Below are positions 13,401-24,731 of a DNA stretch of 64,000 nt, one piece after another. Origin of the DNA: Penelope pileata (taxonomy: Eukaryota; Chordata; Aves; Galliformes; Cracidae); contig WBMW01005507.1 in NCBI GenBank assembly GCA_013396635.1, forward strand, positions 1,806-65,805, in the 5' to 3' direction. The translations under genes were made by a program, and so were the position numbers. Below the pieces are notes generated by a model. That model had not been told where the DNA came from, made no database searches, and worked only from the letters and a program-made list of their open reading frames with translations. Numbering within the stretch: position 1 is the stretch's first letter; every line of letters begins with the position of its first letter.

Positions 13401-15732
13401 CCAGCACTGCCCCAGCCCCTGTGCTCCCGCACAGCCCTTCGCGTTTTCACACGGGCAGAAATCTTTCCCTCTACTTAAAGCAAACTTTGTTTTCAGCAGA
13501 AACTGCTGCTTTCAGCCTTCGCTTCTAAAACAAATGTGTGTTACGATCGCTGAAATGTCAGAGCTAATTAAGAGGAGGAAGCTGTGCATAAAGCAGTGAA
13601 GATGCACATCTGCCACCGAAGGAAAGGGGCGATTTTCCGCAGCCCTCGCCGGGAGCCGGAGCGCGCAGCGTGCCTTCCCCTGCAGCAGAGAGCTGGCTGG
13701 CAATTCGGTCAGCCCTGAATTACATGCTGGAGTGCTAACTTCCCCTGTGGTTGCAAAAAAAAGAAAGGCTTTAAAAACACGACTTTAAATTGTGCCCAGG
13801 GGTATATTTAAAGAATAGCTCGCCAAATTCCACGCTGCCTCCGAGCCTGCTGGAACGCCGCTGGGCTGCAGCGGGGCTGCAAGGCAGATAAGAGAGAGCA
13901 GTGCTCGGCCAATTAGTTTTAACCATCATTATATAATATTGATGTCATATTGAATACACATATATATGCTGGCACAGTGGCTGAAATTAAATTGATTGAT
14001 GAAGTTGATACCGCGCACCAATGCCAAGCTGCCAGGTAATTGATCAGCTGCCTCGAATGAACTCCACCATGTAATTTCCAGCGCGCTTTGACTGATCAGC
14101 AATACCATAATTGCTTGCAAATGTCCTTCCTTCTATTTGTTTTGTTAAGTGGCTTTTTCATTAACGCAGTGGAGCCAAGTAAATAAATATGACTTTACTA
14201 TTGGGCTGAGAGCGGACAATAGTTGAGAAATGGATCCAAACTGGGACAGGACTGTAGGATGCTGTACAGCCAGCACTTGTTTTTTGTATATTCTCAGTTT
14301 TGCTGCATTTTGAGGCCTGTTTGCTTTAGAATATAATTCCTTTTAGCAAAAGGGACATGGCCAACACTACACTCTGTGAAATACAGCTCTGTTGAATGTA
14401 TGCCCCCAAATGCCTTAAGCCAAGAGGTCTGTTATGAAGCCAAGCTTAGCCCATGGTCCTCAGATGTCCCTACTAAGAGAGGAAAGCAAGTCAGGCCTCA
14501 GGAGTCTCACCAAGCTGGCAAGGACTGAGCCCTGCTATTGCACAGAGGCAGCAGGGCCAGGGATGGTCTGAGGCTGAGCTGCAAAGTACCTGAAAATATT
14601 GATTTGACCTTGCAGCTGTGAGCATGTACCGTTATTTCAATGAGAGAAAGGTAAAAGCACGCTGCTGTGGCAGCAGCTATCCCATCAAACAGCTATGTAC
14701 AGCACTGGGTTATCTCATGTCATTCCCTATTTCCAGAACGTGTCTAGAACATCATTTTCTGGGTGTATAATTCCTCAGTACATGCTTTTCAATGCTTCCC
14801 CCAGCTCTTATTTTATCCCATCCTATCGATTACAGCCCATTTCTGGCCATATTCTAAACACTTGTAACCGTGTGAGACTGGGCGATGAATTGTGGTTATC
14901 TGGTGACTTCCCAGCAGTGAAACATTATTGCAGACCTTTCACTGAGTCACCACAACACATTACAGGAGCAAAGGCAATAAAAAATCATGTCCTAGAGAAT
15001 AAAGGCGTTGAGTCAGGAGAGAAGAACTAATCTGTTATTTCCAACTGTTTTCAGCAGTTCAGGACTTTATACCTCTGACACTTCTCGTCCGCTGGACTCT
15101 GCCAAACAGAATCCTTGTTTTACATCTGGTAGCTCCCTGAAAATATTCAGCAATGGCTTATTCCAGTGTGAATGAAATTAAAGGCTAAGCTCCTTACCCG
15201 ATGGGTGTTCTTTGACTGCCCCATTTAAATCTCCAAGATACCAGCGTGCTGCGAAGAGGCACACTTCATTAGTAAGTCTTAAAGCTCCCCACAATAGAAA
15301 CTGAGATGAAGGTGATTGGTATCTTTTATCCCTCTCCTTGTTCCTGTTGCTGAGGGTCCGGAGAGCAGCTCCGCAGCACAGGCACTGGCAGCGAGGAGTG
15401 AGCGGGGAGCAGGGGAGAGCCCATCACTCCTGAGCCATGCAGGCACGCACAGCATGGGGCTGAGCTCTGGGATTCTGTATTTGCTTTATGAAGAGCTCAG
15501 CACAGCCATTACTCAGCAAATAACAGAAAGAAACAGGTTTGTAATTGGTTTGTTCAGACAGCAGTAAATTATTAGCATTTGCTATGCCCTGGTCTATGTA
15601 AAACCCAGGAAAACCACCTGTCGAGTAAGGGCCTGTCCTGCAGTGTCAGCTCCAGGTGTGAGCTCACCTGAGCAGGGTCACAGCTCCCAGCGCGTGGCTC
15701 AGCCACAGAACCCTTCCCCATCGGGGGCTTTG
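7431..15732. other. Noncoding region with no recognised gene
   Basis: Read on both strands, this 8.3-kb stretch shows no exon with family motifs, no tRNA-like cloverleaf and no CR1. The longest open frame (minus strand, reaching 8149) ends inside the neighbouring CR1 and is not a gene. The AT-rich, motif-dense part at about 13.88-14.24 kb is listed separately. Confidence 0.55.
13880..14240. promoter_or_regulatory. Candidate conserved noncoding element A
   Basis: This AT-rich, low-repeat island is dense in homeodomain cores (ATTA, TAAT). It has a PBX/HOX-like TGATTGAT at 13993-14000 and an E-box CAGCTG at 14045-14050 next to GGTAATTGAT. It stands out from its GC-richer flanks. The enhancer role is inferred from motif density only. 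Confidence 0.35.
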
Positions 15733-15910
15733 AGAATCACAGAATCACAGACTGGTTTGGGTTGGGAGGGACCTTTAAAGGCCATCTGCTCCAGCTCCCC
15801 TGCAATGAACAGGGACACCCACAGCTCCATCAGGTGCCCAGAGCCCCTGCAGCCTGACCTGGAGTGTCTCCAGGGACGGGGCACCCCCCACCTCTCTGGG
15901 CAGCCTGTTA
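15733..15910 (-). mobile_element. CR1 LINE 3' fragment
   Basis: The fragment starts AGAATCACAGAATCACAGAC, then GGTTTGGGTTGGGAGGGACC, and continues to CCACCTCTCTGGGCAGCCTG. It is the CR1 3' end in reverse orientation, truncated at about 180 bp. Confidence 0.93.
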
Positions 15911-16394
15911 AATCCCAGTGCTGCAGATGGATCTGTGCGGACTGCAGAGACAGCTCTCAAAGGGCCAGTGGCAAGAGGCGGTGAGAGACCCCCCCAGTGT
16001 CCCAGAATAAAGCAGGAGCTTTCTCTAACATCATTTCTTGCTTCTGTCACCGAAGCTGCTTCTTCCAAAACCCGAACCCCAACTTCACCGGCGCACAACC
16101 CGCCTAAAATCTAGGGCAGCGCTCCCGGCAAAGCACACAGCAGAATGAAAGCTCGCTTTTCATGCAGAGAATGAAACCAACGTGACCCAGCTGATTGGAG
16201 GGGTTCATTAACTGGGCGTTGGAGTGTGTCACCTGCAGACTTCATGGAAGGAGGCTGCCAGCAGGCACACGGCGAGCGGGCCGAGGGCTCACCAGCCCCA
16301 CTGAGCCGTCAAGGGCGACAGCAGCTGCTTGGCAGGAGCCTGCCGAGGCACCACGGAGCATCCCTCCCTCGCAGCACAGCAGTGGTGCCAATGA

Positions 16395-16660
16395 CTAAGC
16401 AGTTTCCATAAATCAAGCTGCAGCAGAGTTCAGAAGCCTAATAATAACGTGAAGATGTAAAAATAATAATACTATGGCGGTTTTAATGGTAAAAAGGTCA
16501 CAGATCAGTGTAATAGGCGTTCTGATGTTGAGACTTGCAGCTTGGTTTCGAGCAATTTTAACACTCTATTTGATGTCTCGTCTCAGAGCATTACAGACCA
16601 GAATTAAACAGTGCAATTAAAATGCAGCACAGATGTAATCTGAACCTACTTCTACTTCTG
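16395..16660. promoter_or_regulatory. Candidate conserved noncoding element B
   Basis: This is an AT-rich island with many TAAT/ATTA cores. Its complexity is high despite the AT content, unlike neutral AT decay. The regulatory role is inferred only. Confidence 0.3.
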
Positions 16661-19600
16661 TCCTCACTGCTTCACCTTTTCCTCTGAGCCCTTTGTCTCC
16701 TGCAGGTCACAAGCACTCGCACTGCCCTTTAGAGCCCTGGTGAGGGTCCACCTGCCCAGGGGTGCCCCCAGCCCCCAGGCTCAGCAGTGCCTGCTCAGGG
16801 CACCGCAACCAGCAGCCCCAGCACACCGAGGTGCATCCAACCCCTTTTGCCCAACACATCCAAAGCGCTCAGCATCGCCTCTGCAGCTGGCATGGAGTGA
16901 GCACTGCTTATTCCATTTACTGTAATGTCTCGTTATTACTTTGTTTATAGTGGTACAACTTAATCCAACTAATTACCATCATGAACTGCAGCACGTTAAG
17001 GCCCTGGCCATAGAGAAGCACTGAACATAATCTTTCTTAAAGAATCCTGCGTTCATACCTCCCAGATTTCTAAGCATCCATCTGCGCAGCACATCGCCGC
17101 CAAAGGCTTCGCAGACCTTTGATGTACACACGCTGGAGCACAGTTCCGTGGAGCAGGCACGGCTCTGGACTGCAGCCCTCCTGGAGCAGGCACAGCTCGT
17201 GACACGTGTGCTCAGACCTGAGCAGGACAAGACACTGGGGCTGCAAGCAGCAGACATTCCTAGGGCAGAATAAATGGAAACATTACAAAACACCGTCTCC
17301 ATATCATCTGGATGTATCGGGGGGATGCATCTTTCTGGAGTTCCCAACCCAAGCTCAGGTGAAGCACGACCACAGCCCTTTGCCCACTGTCAAGCTATCA
17401 GCAGGAAACACCACAGAAGAAGTGAACTCCCACGCTGCAACATCACCACCACGTCGCCAGGCAAAGTAACATCCTGGTTATTGAACAACCAGGGTGCGAG
17501 AAACAATTGCACCAGAGAATAATTCAGCTTTATACCACTACAGTGTGATGGTAGCAATGCCCAGTTTGTGGATGGGGAACTTGAGGCACAGGGCAAGGCC
17601 TGTGGTTGCAGCTGGGGCATCCCACAGCACCGTGGGGTCACGGGAAGGGTCCCTGCCCCACCTCAGCCTCACAGCCAGGGCACTGCTCTGGGTTATGGGA
17701 TCTCCTGCAGAAACGGCTGCATTTGTGTGCCCTAATTCTGCATCTGTGGAAGGGGATAACAATGCACTCTGTTGTGAGGTGCTGAGCCACCAAGAGCTAT
17801 TATAGGAGCTGTGGAAGCTGCTATAAATACCTGAAGAACGAGGACATTCAGTGTTGCACTAATAGAATATAAAGTCTACATAAGCCTTTGCATTTAGAGA
17901 TGAAGGTTTGAGATAACCACGGGAAGCTGCAAAAGCCTCTCCCAGACATTCTTTCAAGGCCACTGCTCATCTCCCGAAGGCCGAGGCACGCATTTAGGGG
18001 GAAGGCAGGACCTGGCCCTTACAGATACGGATCTCGAGAGCTTCAGGCCGGTTCCTGCCTGAATTCACTTTCACAGGGAGGAGGTCACGGCTCAAGCAGC
18101 GAGCAGCAGGGCTCTGGAGCTCCCTTTCAAGCTCAAATCAGGCCGGCACGGAGAGGTCACGGACTGATTTACCCCTCCTGGCTTTCTCCTGCAGTCAGGT
18201 TGCTTCAAGTGCCTTTCCCATCACCAGAGGCTTCAGAAGAACTCTGCCCCAGGCTCCCCACGCCAGCTCTGGCCCTTTTTCCACAGCAAAAGGCGCTCAG
18301 CTCCTGCATAGCTGTGACCTCCCACTCCTTGGCTGCAGAGACCTTCCTGTAAGACCCAGCAGATGCAGACAAAACAAATGTGTAAATTTTAAGCAGAGGG
18401 GAGGAGAAAGCCCTGCCCTGCGCAGGCAGTGCAGCAAAGCTCCCATGGAGCAGCACATCCCCACCGGGCTGGGAGCATTTGTTCCTGCAGCCGGCAGAGC
18501 CCAGAGCCATGGAATGGGAAACAGCAACAGGAGAGGAGCAGGGGCTGCCCCCCTGCCCATGGGGCCCCAGCCTCTCACCAGAGCCCCCAGCACCTCCCAG
18601 GGAGCAGCAGGTCAGCGTTCTGCAGTTCCCTCTCCCGGCCCCCAGGAAGGGGCCCGGGGACACCTCTGCACTCTGTGCCCGTGGAAAGGCCTCCGGGGGG
18701 GTCCAGGACTCCTGCAGGATCAGAACGATTTCAGGGCTAATCCCTGTGCTCCTCCAGGGCGATCCCCAGCCCTGTGTAGGTTAATTGAGCAAAGAGCCAG
18801 CAAAGGAGCTCCATGTTCTGTCTATTCCCATGCTGTGCCGGTGGCTGTGATGAGAGGGAAGGAAGAAAGAAGCGGGGAAGCTGTCAGTAATCCCATCTCG
18901 CTGCTACTGCTCCCGGACAGATGATGTACTATGGTGACAGCAAAAGGGGGTGCCTCGGGCAAAGAAAAAAACCATGGAGAGTATTTTGCCACCCCGGCCT
19001 TGTCAAAGAACGTTTGTTCCTGGGGAGGTGTTCCATGCCTGATTGAGCTGTTTTCAACAGATGGATCGATGCCTTTTGCTGAGGACCCGTGCAGGTGAGA
19101 ACCAGTGGAGCACGCTGAGCCCCCATGGCTGCAGCAAAGCTGTGCTCCAGGGCATGGACTGATATGTATGGGTGAGACTGAGGGGGATGGCACATCCCTG
19201 CTTCAGTGCAGAGCCTGATGCCCAGCTGTGAGCCCCGCTCCCATGTTACAAAATGGGGCACCTAACTCCGAGCGTCCCACGGAGGCAAATTTTGAAATTA
19301 TTCACTGCTCTTCTATTGACAGGCAAGAGAAATAAATATCACCATCAACTATACAGTCTGTCATTTATATTAACTATTTAGGAACAGATTTTTAAAAGGC
19401 ACTTGGATGTGGCAGAAGCCCCAGCAGCCCTTCCCTGGGTGCCCCCCAGCCCAGGGACAGCAGCTCTCAGGCTCCCCAGCTGTAACATTTTGCACCTGGT
19501 ATTTTATCTAGAACCACAGCCATTTCCACTCTGGCACCTGCTCCAAGGCTCTCTGTTTGGCCACATCCTCAGCCTTTCTTGGAACACTCTGCCCTTTTCC

Positions 19601-19904
19601 ACTGACTGTTTGGCCCAGATCATGACAACAGGAACGCTCAGGCAGGGCACTCCAGGCAGAAGCCTGACTTGGGCGTGTGAAACACAGACCGTGCCCTGCA
19701 AATGGCACCCAGCAGCTATGGATACAAACAGCAAAGGATGATTCCCTGAGTGTTTTCACATACAGAGAAGGGTTTCTCAATTTTCCTCTAAAGGAGCAGC
19801 CCTGGTTTCATACCAGTTTCTCCCACACTGCCCAGTGATTTTACCACACAGTGTCATCCTGGGGCTTCGTGTGCTGGAACCACTGCAAAGATGTGTTAAA
19901 GGTT

Positions 19905-20050
19905 TCTGTGTCATTCCTCCGGGCTTAATTCTTATTAATTGGAGTGTATTACTATATAAAGGATAATTTCACTAATACTGATTAATTAATGGTCGATCGG
20001 TGTTCATTAAGCTGAAGTGACAAACTCAAAACTGATAAGAAGTGCTGTTA
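19905..20050. promoter_or_regulatory. Candidate conserved noncoding element C
   Basis: The island has clustered homeodomain cores, including GGCTTAATTC, TATTAATTGG and the near-palindrome GATTAATTAATGG, then GTTCATTAAG. It looks like a compact homeobox-bound element. The call rests on motif density. Confidence 0.35.
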
Positions 20051-23000
20051 GATTTGCTAGAAGAGGTCACTGACACTCACAAACCAGCAAGAGCCGAGGA
20101 GAGAGCAGAGTCCCATGTGGGTGAGCATGTCCAGAGCCACCAGTAAGATTTAGACAAGTATCAGAATAACATAACCGGGGAAAAATCAGGAGGCAGAGGC
20201 TTGGGCATGTGTGCCTGCCACACCACACCTCCCGCATCCTCTGCTGCAGAGCCTGGAGCTGGAGACAGGAGCGCGGAGCCAGCTGGAGCGCGGCACGGCA
20301 CAGCCCAGGAGCACACGGAGCTCCCCACAGCCAGCCCTGTCACACGCCGGTGGCTGGGAAAGGAGCAGCTTGCAGCGAGCTCAGCTGCGAGGTACTCGGT
20401 TACATCAGAACTCGAGTGTCCCCAGCACAGAGCCAGCTCCAGTCGTTCCCACTCTGGGGAAGAACTCGGCGCAGGACGCACGGGGCTGCACGCTGACGGA
20501 GCGAGCAAAGTGTGTGGAGCTCCAAGCCTCCAGGTTTGGGAAGCTTGGGTCCAAACTGGTGCTTCCCAGCATTCCTCTTCACCCTTGTTTGCGGCACCTC
20601 GTTTCATCTGGCACCACTGCCAACTTGTCAAGAAGCAAGCACGGAAACCTCTTGGTTTTGGTTTTATCTGACCTTCTAGGGAACAGTTCGCAGAACCCTA
20701 GAACTCTCCCAAGACTGACATGGAATCACCACCAAACCCTTCCAGCACTGCTGCTGGCATTTTATTAAAGCTTCACACAGTTCTCATGGCAAAGCATGAA
20801 TCCAAACCTCACCCCTGCCACTGCAGGGCAGTGGCCCCAGGGTGCTCTGCTTCCATCCCAGCCATTTCCCAGCCCCTTCGGTACGGCTCCAGCCACCCAA
20901 AATCCCACCCCATCCTCCTCAGGTGCATTTTCAGGCTTCAGCATGTGCTTGTTTCCTTTTATTTCATCAAAGCCTTGAATGTCTTTGGGGTGACATAATT
21001 TGTCAACACATTTGGTTCATAACAGAAAAAAAGGGTGATCAAAGACTAGCAGGTAGCTCTTATTTACCGCGTGATAGCAAACCAAATTGCTGCTGTAGCT
21101 CCGTATTAGCAGCTCCGCGTTCTGTGCCTTTTTCAGCATTTCAGCTGCCACGCACTCTTCAACTCAGGACAGACAATTTCATAACCAGAAGGGAGGGCTT
21201 TTCCCCCTCACACAAACAAAGCTCAGTGCCAGTGCTACCATGCAGACAACTGTCACCTGCAGACCACCAGATCAGCCCCAGCCACAACCCAGGTTTGTAC
21301 CTGATGGGAGCAATGCCCTCCCAAAGCCCTGGGAGCTGTGTGTTGCACCCCACGCTGCTCTCCTGTCCCATTTCAACTAGATCTACTCCAACCACCCCCC
21401 AAAAGCAGCTGATTCAGGGCCAAAAATGCCTACTGGTGCCCTCACGTGACACTTGAGGCTCTTGGAGTGAAAAATCTCACTTTCCTTAACAGCAAAGTAT
21501 GTATGACTGTACACATAGCTTGCTTCAAACCATACCAAACGCAGCCTGGGCAGGATTAGCAGTGCATTGTACAACTCTGCTTCTCATTTTCTGTATGAAC
21601 TGTAAATAACAGCAGCAGTCGGGTACCTGGGGGGAGCAGAGCCATCCACGCCGCAGGATGAGGCCACCGCCGCGCTCCCGGCTACATCAAAGGCAGGGCC
21701 GCTTCCTTCAAAGGCAGGCAGAAGACTTTTTTCAGGAGAAATCCACACCCTAACTCCTAAGCATATGTGAAAGGGAGGGTTTTCAACTTGTGACTTAAGT
21801 GACTTGAAACAAATCAGATGTTGAACCATATGGGTTTAGGGCTCGTTTAGGCTGTACGCTGTTTTCATTACAGATGAAGCCAATGGTCCCAATGCCTCAG
21901 TTGTGTGCCCACGAGCTGCAGGCTGGTAGGGCCAGGCAGAGGCACACCAACTGCTGATTAAATTGCAAAAGGTGACTGTGTGATTTTTCTACCATGCCTT
22001 CCATACTATCCCATCAACCCTGTTTTAAAACCCAGAGGATCATTCAATCTCCACGGTCCCATCCATTTGCCATTCATACCTGCAAATTCCAGGGGTCTCC
22101 ACTGGGTATGTTCCTAGCAGAGCAGTCCGGAGCCACAGATTTCCAGAATTCAGACGCGTACACATCCATACATGCAGGTGGTGGTGTGCCCGAACCTGAG
22201 CTGGCAGTGTCCATGGAGCAGGGCTAACGAGTGAGGAACTCAAAGAACCTAAACGCAAAGGAAGGTCTGAAGGGGGAAATGTTGCTTATCTCAAACCAGC
22301 AGAATAAAACTGCAACAAGAAACTGATCAAAGAGGCAGAGAGAGATGGAATTTTGCAGCTTTCCTGCTATCTAGAATTAAGGCAAAGAATCTTTCTTCAC
22401 TGTAAAATAACGTTCAGGTTTGGATGAGAACTACCTCTCTACTAACTGCAGAGAAAATTTATGGTATCGGATCATCATAAAGCAGAATAAAAAGTGATTG
22501 CTGTAATTAAGCATGACCAGAAGTCAGCTGTTAAGGAGAAAAATGTCCACGATGAGCGTTCCAGCACTGCTGCCATGCATATGCAATGCAGCAGGGCTCT
22601 GACTTTTCACTTTTCTGGCAAGCACGAAGAGGTGCCATGCAGCAGCCCAGCACCCCAAGCACAACGGCACCAACACCACACCCAGCGACAGAGGTAACAC
22701 TGTGGAGATGGCATTTTGTCCAGAATATCATACATTTGGCCTGTTTAAGGAGCAACAGAAGTGAACAAAAATGATCTTCACATGTTGGCCTTCTGCATTT
22801 TGCATTAATCCTTTTCACTGCTTTTCCAACAGACTTGGTGGGAATCTGCACGTTGACCCCCACTGGCTCTGCCAGCCTTACCAGTTACAGGGAATGAGAG
22901 AACAAAGTTGTGTGCTACGCTGAATCTCCCACTCCATTCATTCAACAAAGAAAGGAGACATAAGAAAGCTGTACTGTAAATATTTGAAGAAGAACAAGGT

Positions 23001-24524
23001 GCTCGTATAGCTAATAGCGTACTTTGGTAATACATCATCCTATAGCCTATATTATTTTGGCAACAGAATAATGTTTCATAACTGAGACAAATTAACCTGA
23101 CCCTTTTCAGAAAGGGCCATATATTATAAGCTGAACAGGCTTAAAATCCAGCACTGAAATCACCAAAATGTGGATGACTGTTGGCAGCATGTTGCTGAGA
23201 GAAGCTACAACTGTGGATCTGTATGCGGGGCTTCAACTCGAATACATTATCCCCACCAATTAATATTATGTTATGAGCACTGTGAGGAAATTAACTCATT
23301 TGTAACATCCTTGAGCTGAGCCAGGAAAGAAGCGCTGGGCCGGAGCCACCTCTTTGACAGACGTTTTATCTTCAGCAAGGCCAGCTACCTCCCAGCCTCA
23401 GCGACCAGCTCAGCACAGAGGTGAGCTCCAGCATCCACTGACAACGGATCCCTCTTGCCTCACCCAGCCTGGCTGGCATTACTCAGCCAACAGGTGCAGA
23501 GCGGGGACAGCCAGCACGTGGCTGGGACTCCATCTTACATGGGGAGCAGTCACCACAGTGGGCCCTCCAGCACGACGGGAGGTGACCTCCATATGAGAAT
23601 TTCCTGAGAACACCTAAAAACAAAAGGCTCCCGGGATGCTTTAGCTCCAAGCACACGATCCCTCCATCTGCTCCGCAGTGCCATGGGCCGGCTGGCTGCT
23701 GTCCTCTGCAGCAGAGGTCACGGCAGCGCGGCTGCTGCCTCTTCTGAACGCAATGGGATGGAAATTGCTGTGCAACTGTGAAATATTATTACATATGTAA
23801 CATCTTCATTTCATTCCCTTGACTCCTTTCTTCCAGGCAGATGAATTGATGCAGAGGAAGGTGGTGCTCTCTGAGGGCGGGCGGCTTTTCCAGCATCCCG
23901 CTGCGGGAACAATTGTGCCGCGCTCTCCAGGAAGGTTTATGAAATGCAAAGCGCCCGATTTGTTCTGCTGCCCGGCAGGGGAAGGGACAGGGCACGAGCA
24001 CTGCCTGCAGCACAGCCTCAGCACGCAGAGGGCAGAAGGGGCAGGGCTGCCCTGGCCACATGTGCTGCTGGGCACTGCCCACTGCCACCACGGCGAGCAG
24101 CAGCAGCCTCTGGGGAGAGTCTGGCTGCGGACATCTCTCAGACTGCAGATATCCCTGCAGAGCGTACAAGCTGATGAGAAATGGAAGCCTTAGCATCACT
24201 GCAAACCTGGAGCTCCAGGTGGCTCTGCAGTGGGGGATGCCCTATGGTGTGCCCCTCTCCCTGCACTCCCTGACAGCAGACACAAACACCTTGCACCCAA
24301 AGAGGTGAGCGGAGCCCCCAGCGGAGCTCCTGAGGGCTGTGGAACAGCCTGCCCTGGCACCCTTCACAAATGCTGAGGTTTGCCTTGTGTTTTATGCATT
24401 ATGTTGGGTCATTAAGCTTAAAGGGATGCTTTAAACTGGGTAACGTTCGATTTTAATTTTCCTCTAGGTTATCTTTTAAAGAAATTATAAAAGAAAGGAA
24501 AATGCTACAAGGGGACAAAAGCGA

Positions 24525-24731
24525 AATATCACTGGTGTCAAAAGCCTGACAGAAGTCAATATATTTGACATCTACTGTTTTCCTACTATCCACACGCTCT
24601 GTTAGTCTTTAAAATGAAATTAGAGTACTCTGACATGATTTCTTCTTGGCAAATCTGTATCGGCTGTTGCTCATCTTATTTTCCAGGTTTGTGATTATTT
24701 GTTCCAGCGTTTTTTCTGGATTTTCAGGGTA
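24525..24731 (-). mobile_element. Ancient non-LTR (CR1/L3-like) reverse transcriptase remnant
   Basis: On the minus strand one frame reads KTLEQIITNLENKMSNSRYR, then FAKKKSCQSTLISF, one stop (24611-24609), and then RKTVDVKYIDFCQAFDTSDI. This aligns by eye with the LINE reverse-transcriptase region that runs from the EQII..LE.K segment through GF.KG.SC.TNLISF to motif A (YLDFSKAFDTV). The Asp of motif A is kept. Only about 65 codons survive. Divergence is much greater than in the CR1 3' fragments of this window, so the copy is old and dead. Confidence 0.75.

Larger units (their letters stand above)
15911..24524. other. Noncoding region with no recognised gene
   Basis: No coding exon, RNA gene or CR1 was recognised in this 8.6-kb stretch. 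Two AT-rich islands (16.4-16.66 and 19.9-20.05 kb) are listed separately. GC-rich patches near 18.4-18.7 and 20.2-20.5 kb give long but unrecognised open frames. Confidence 0.55.
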
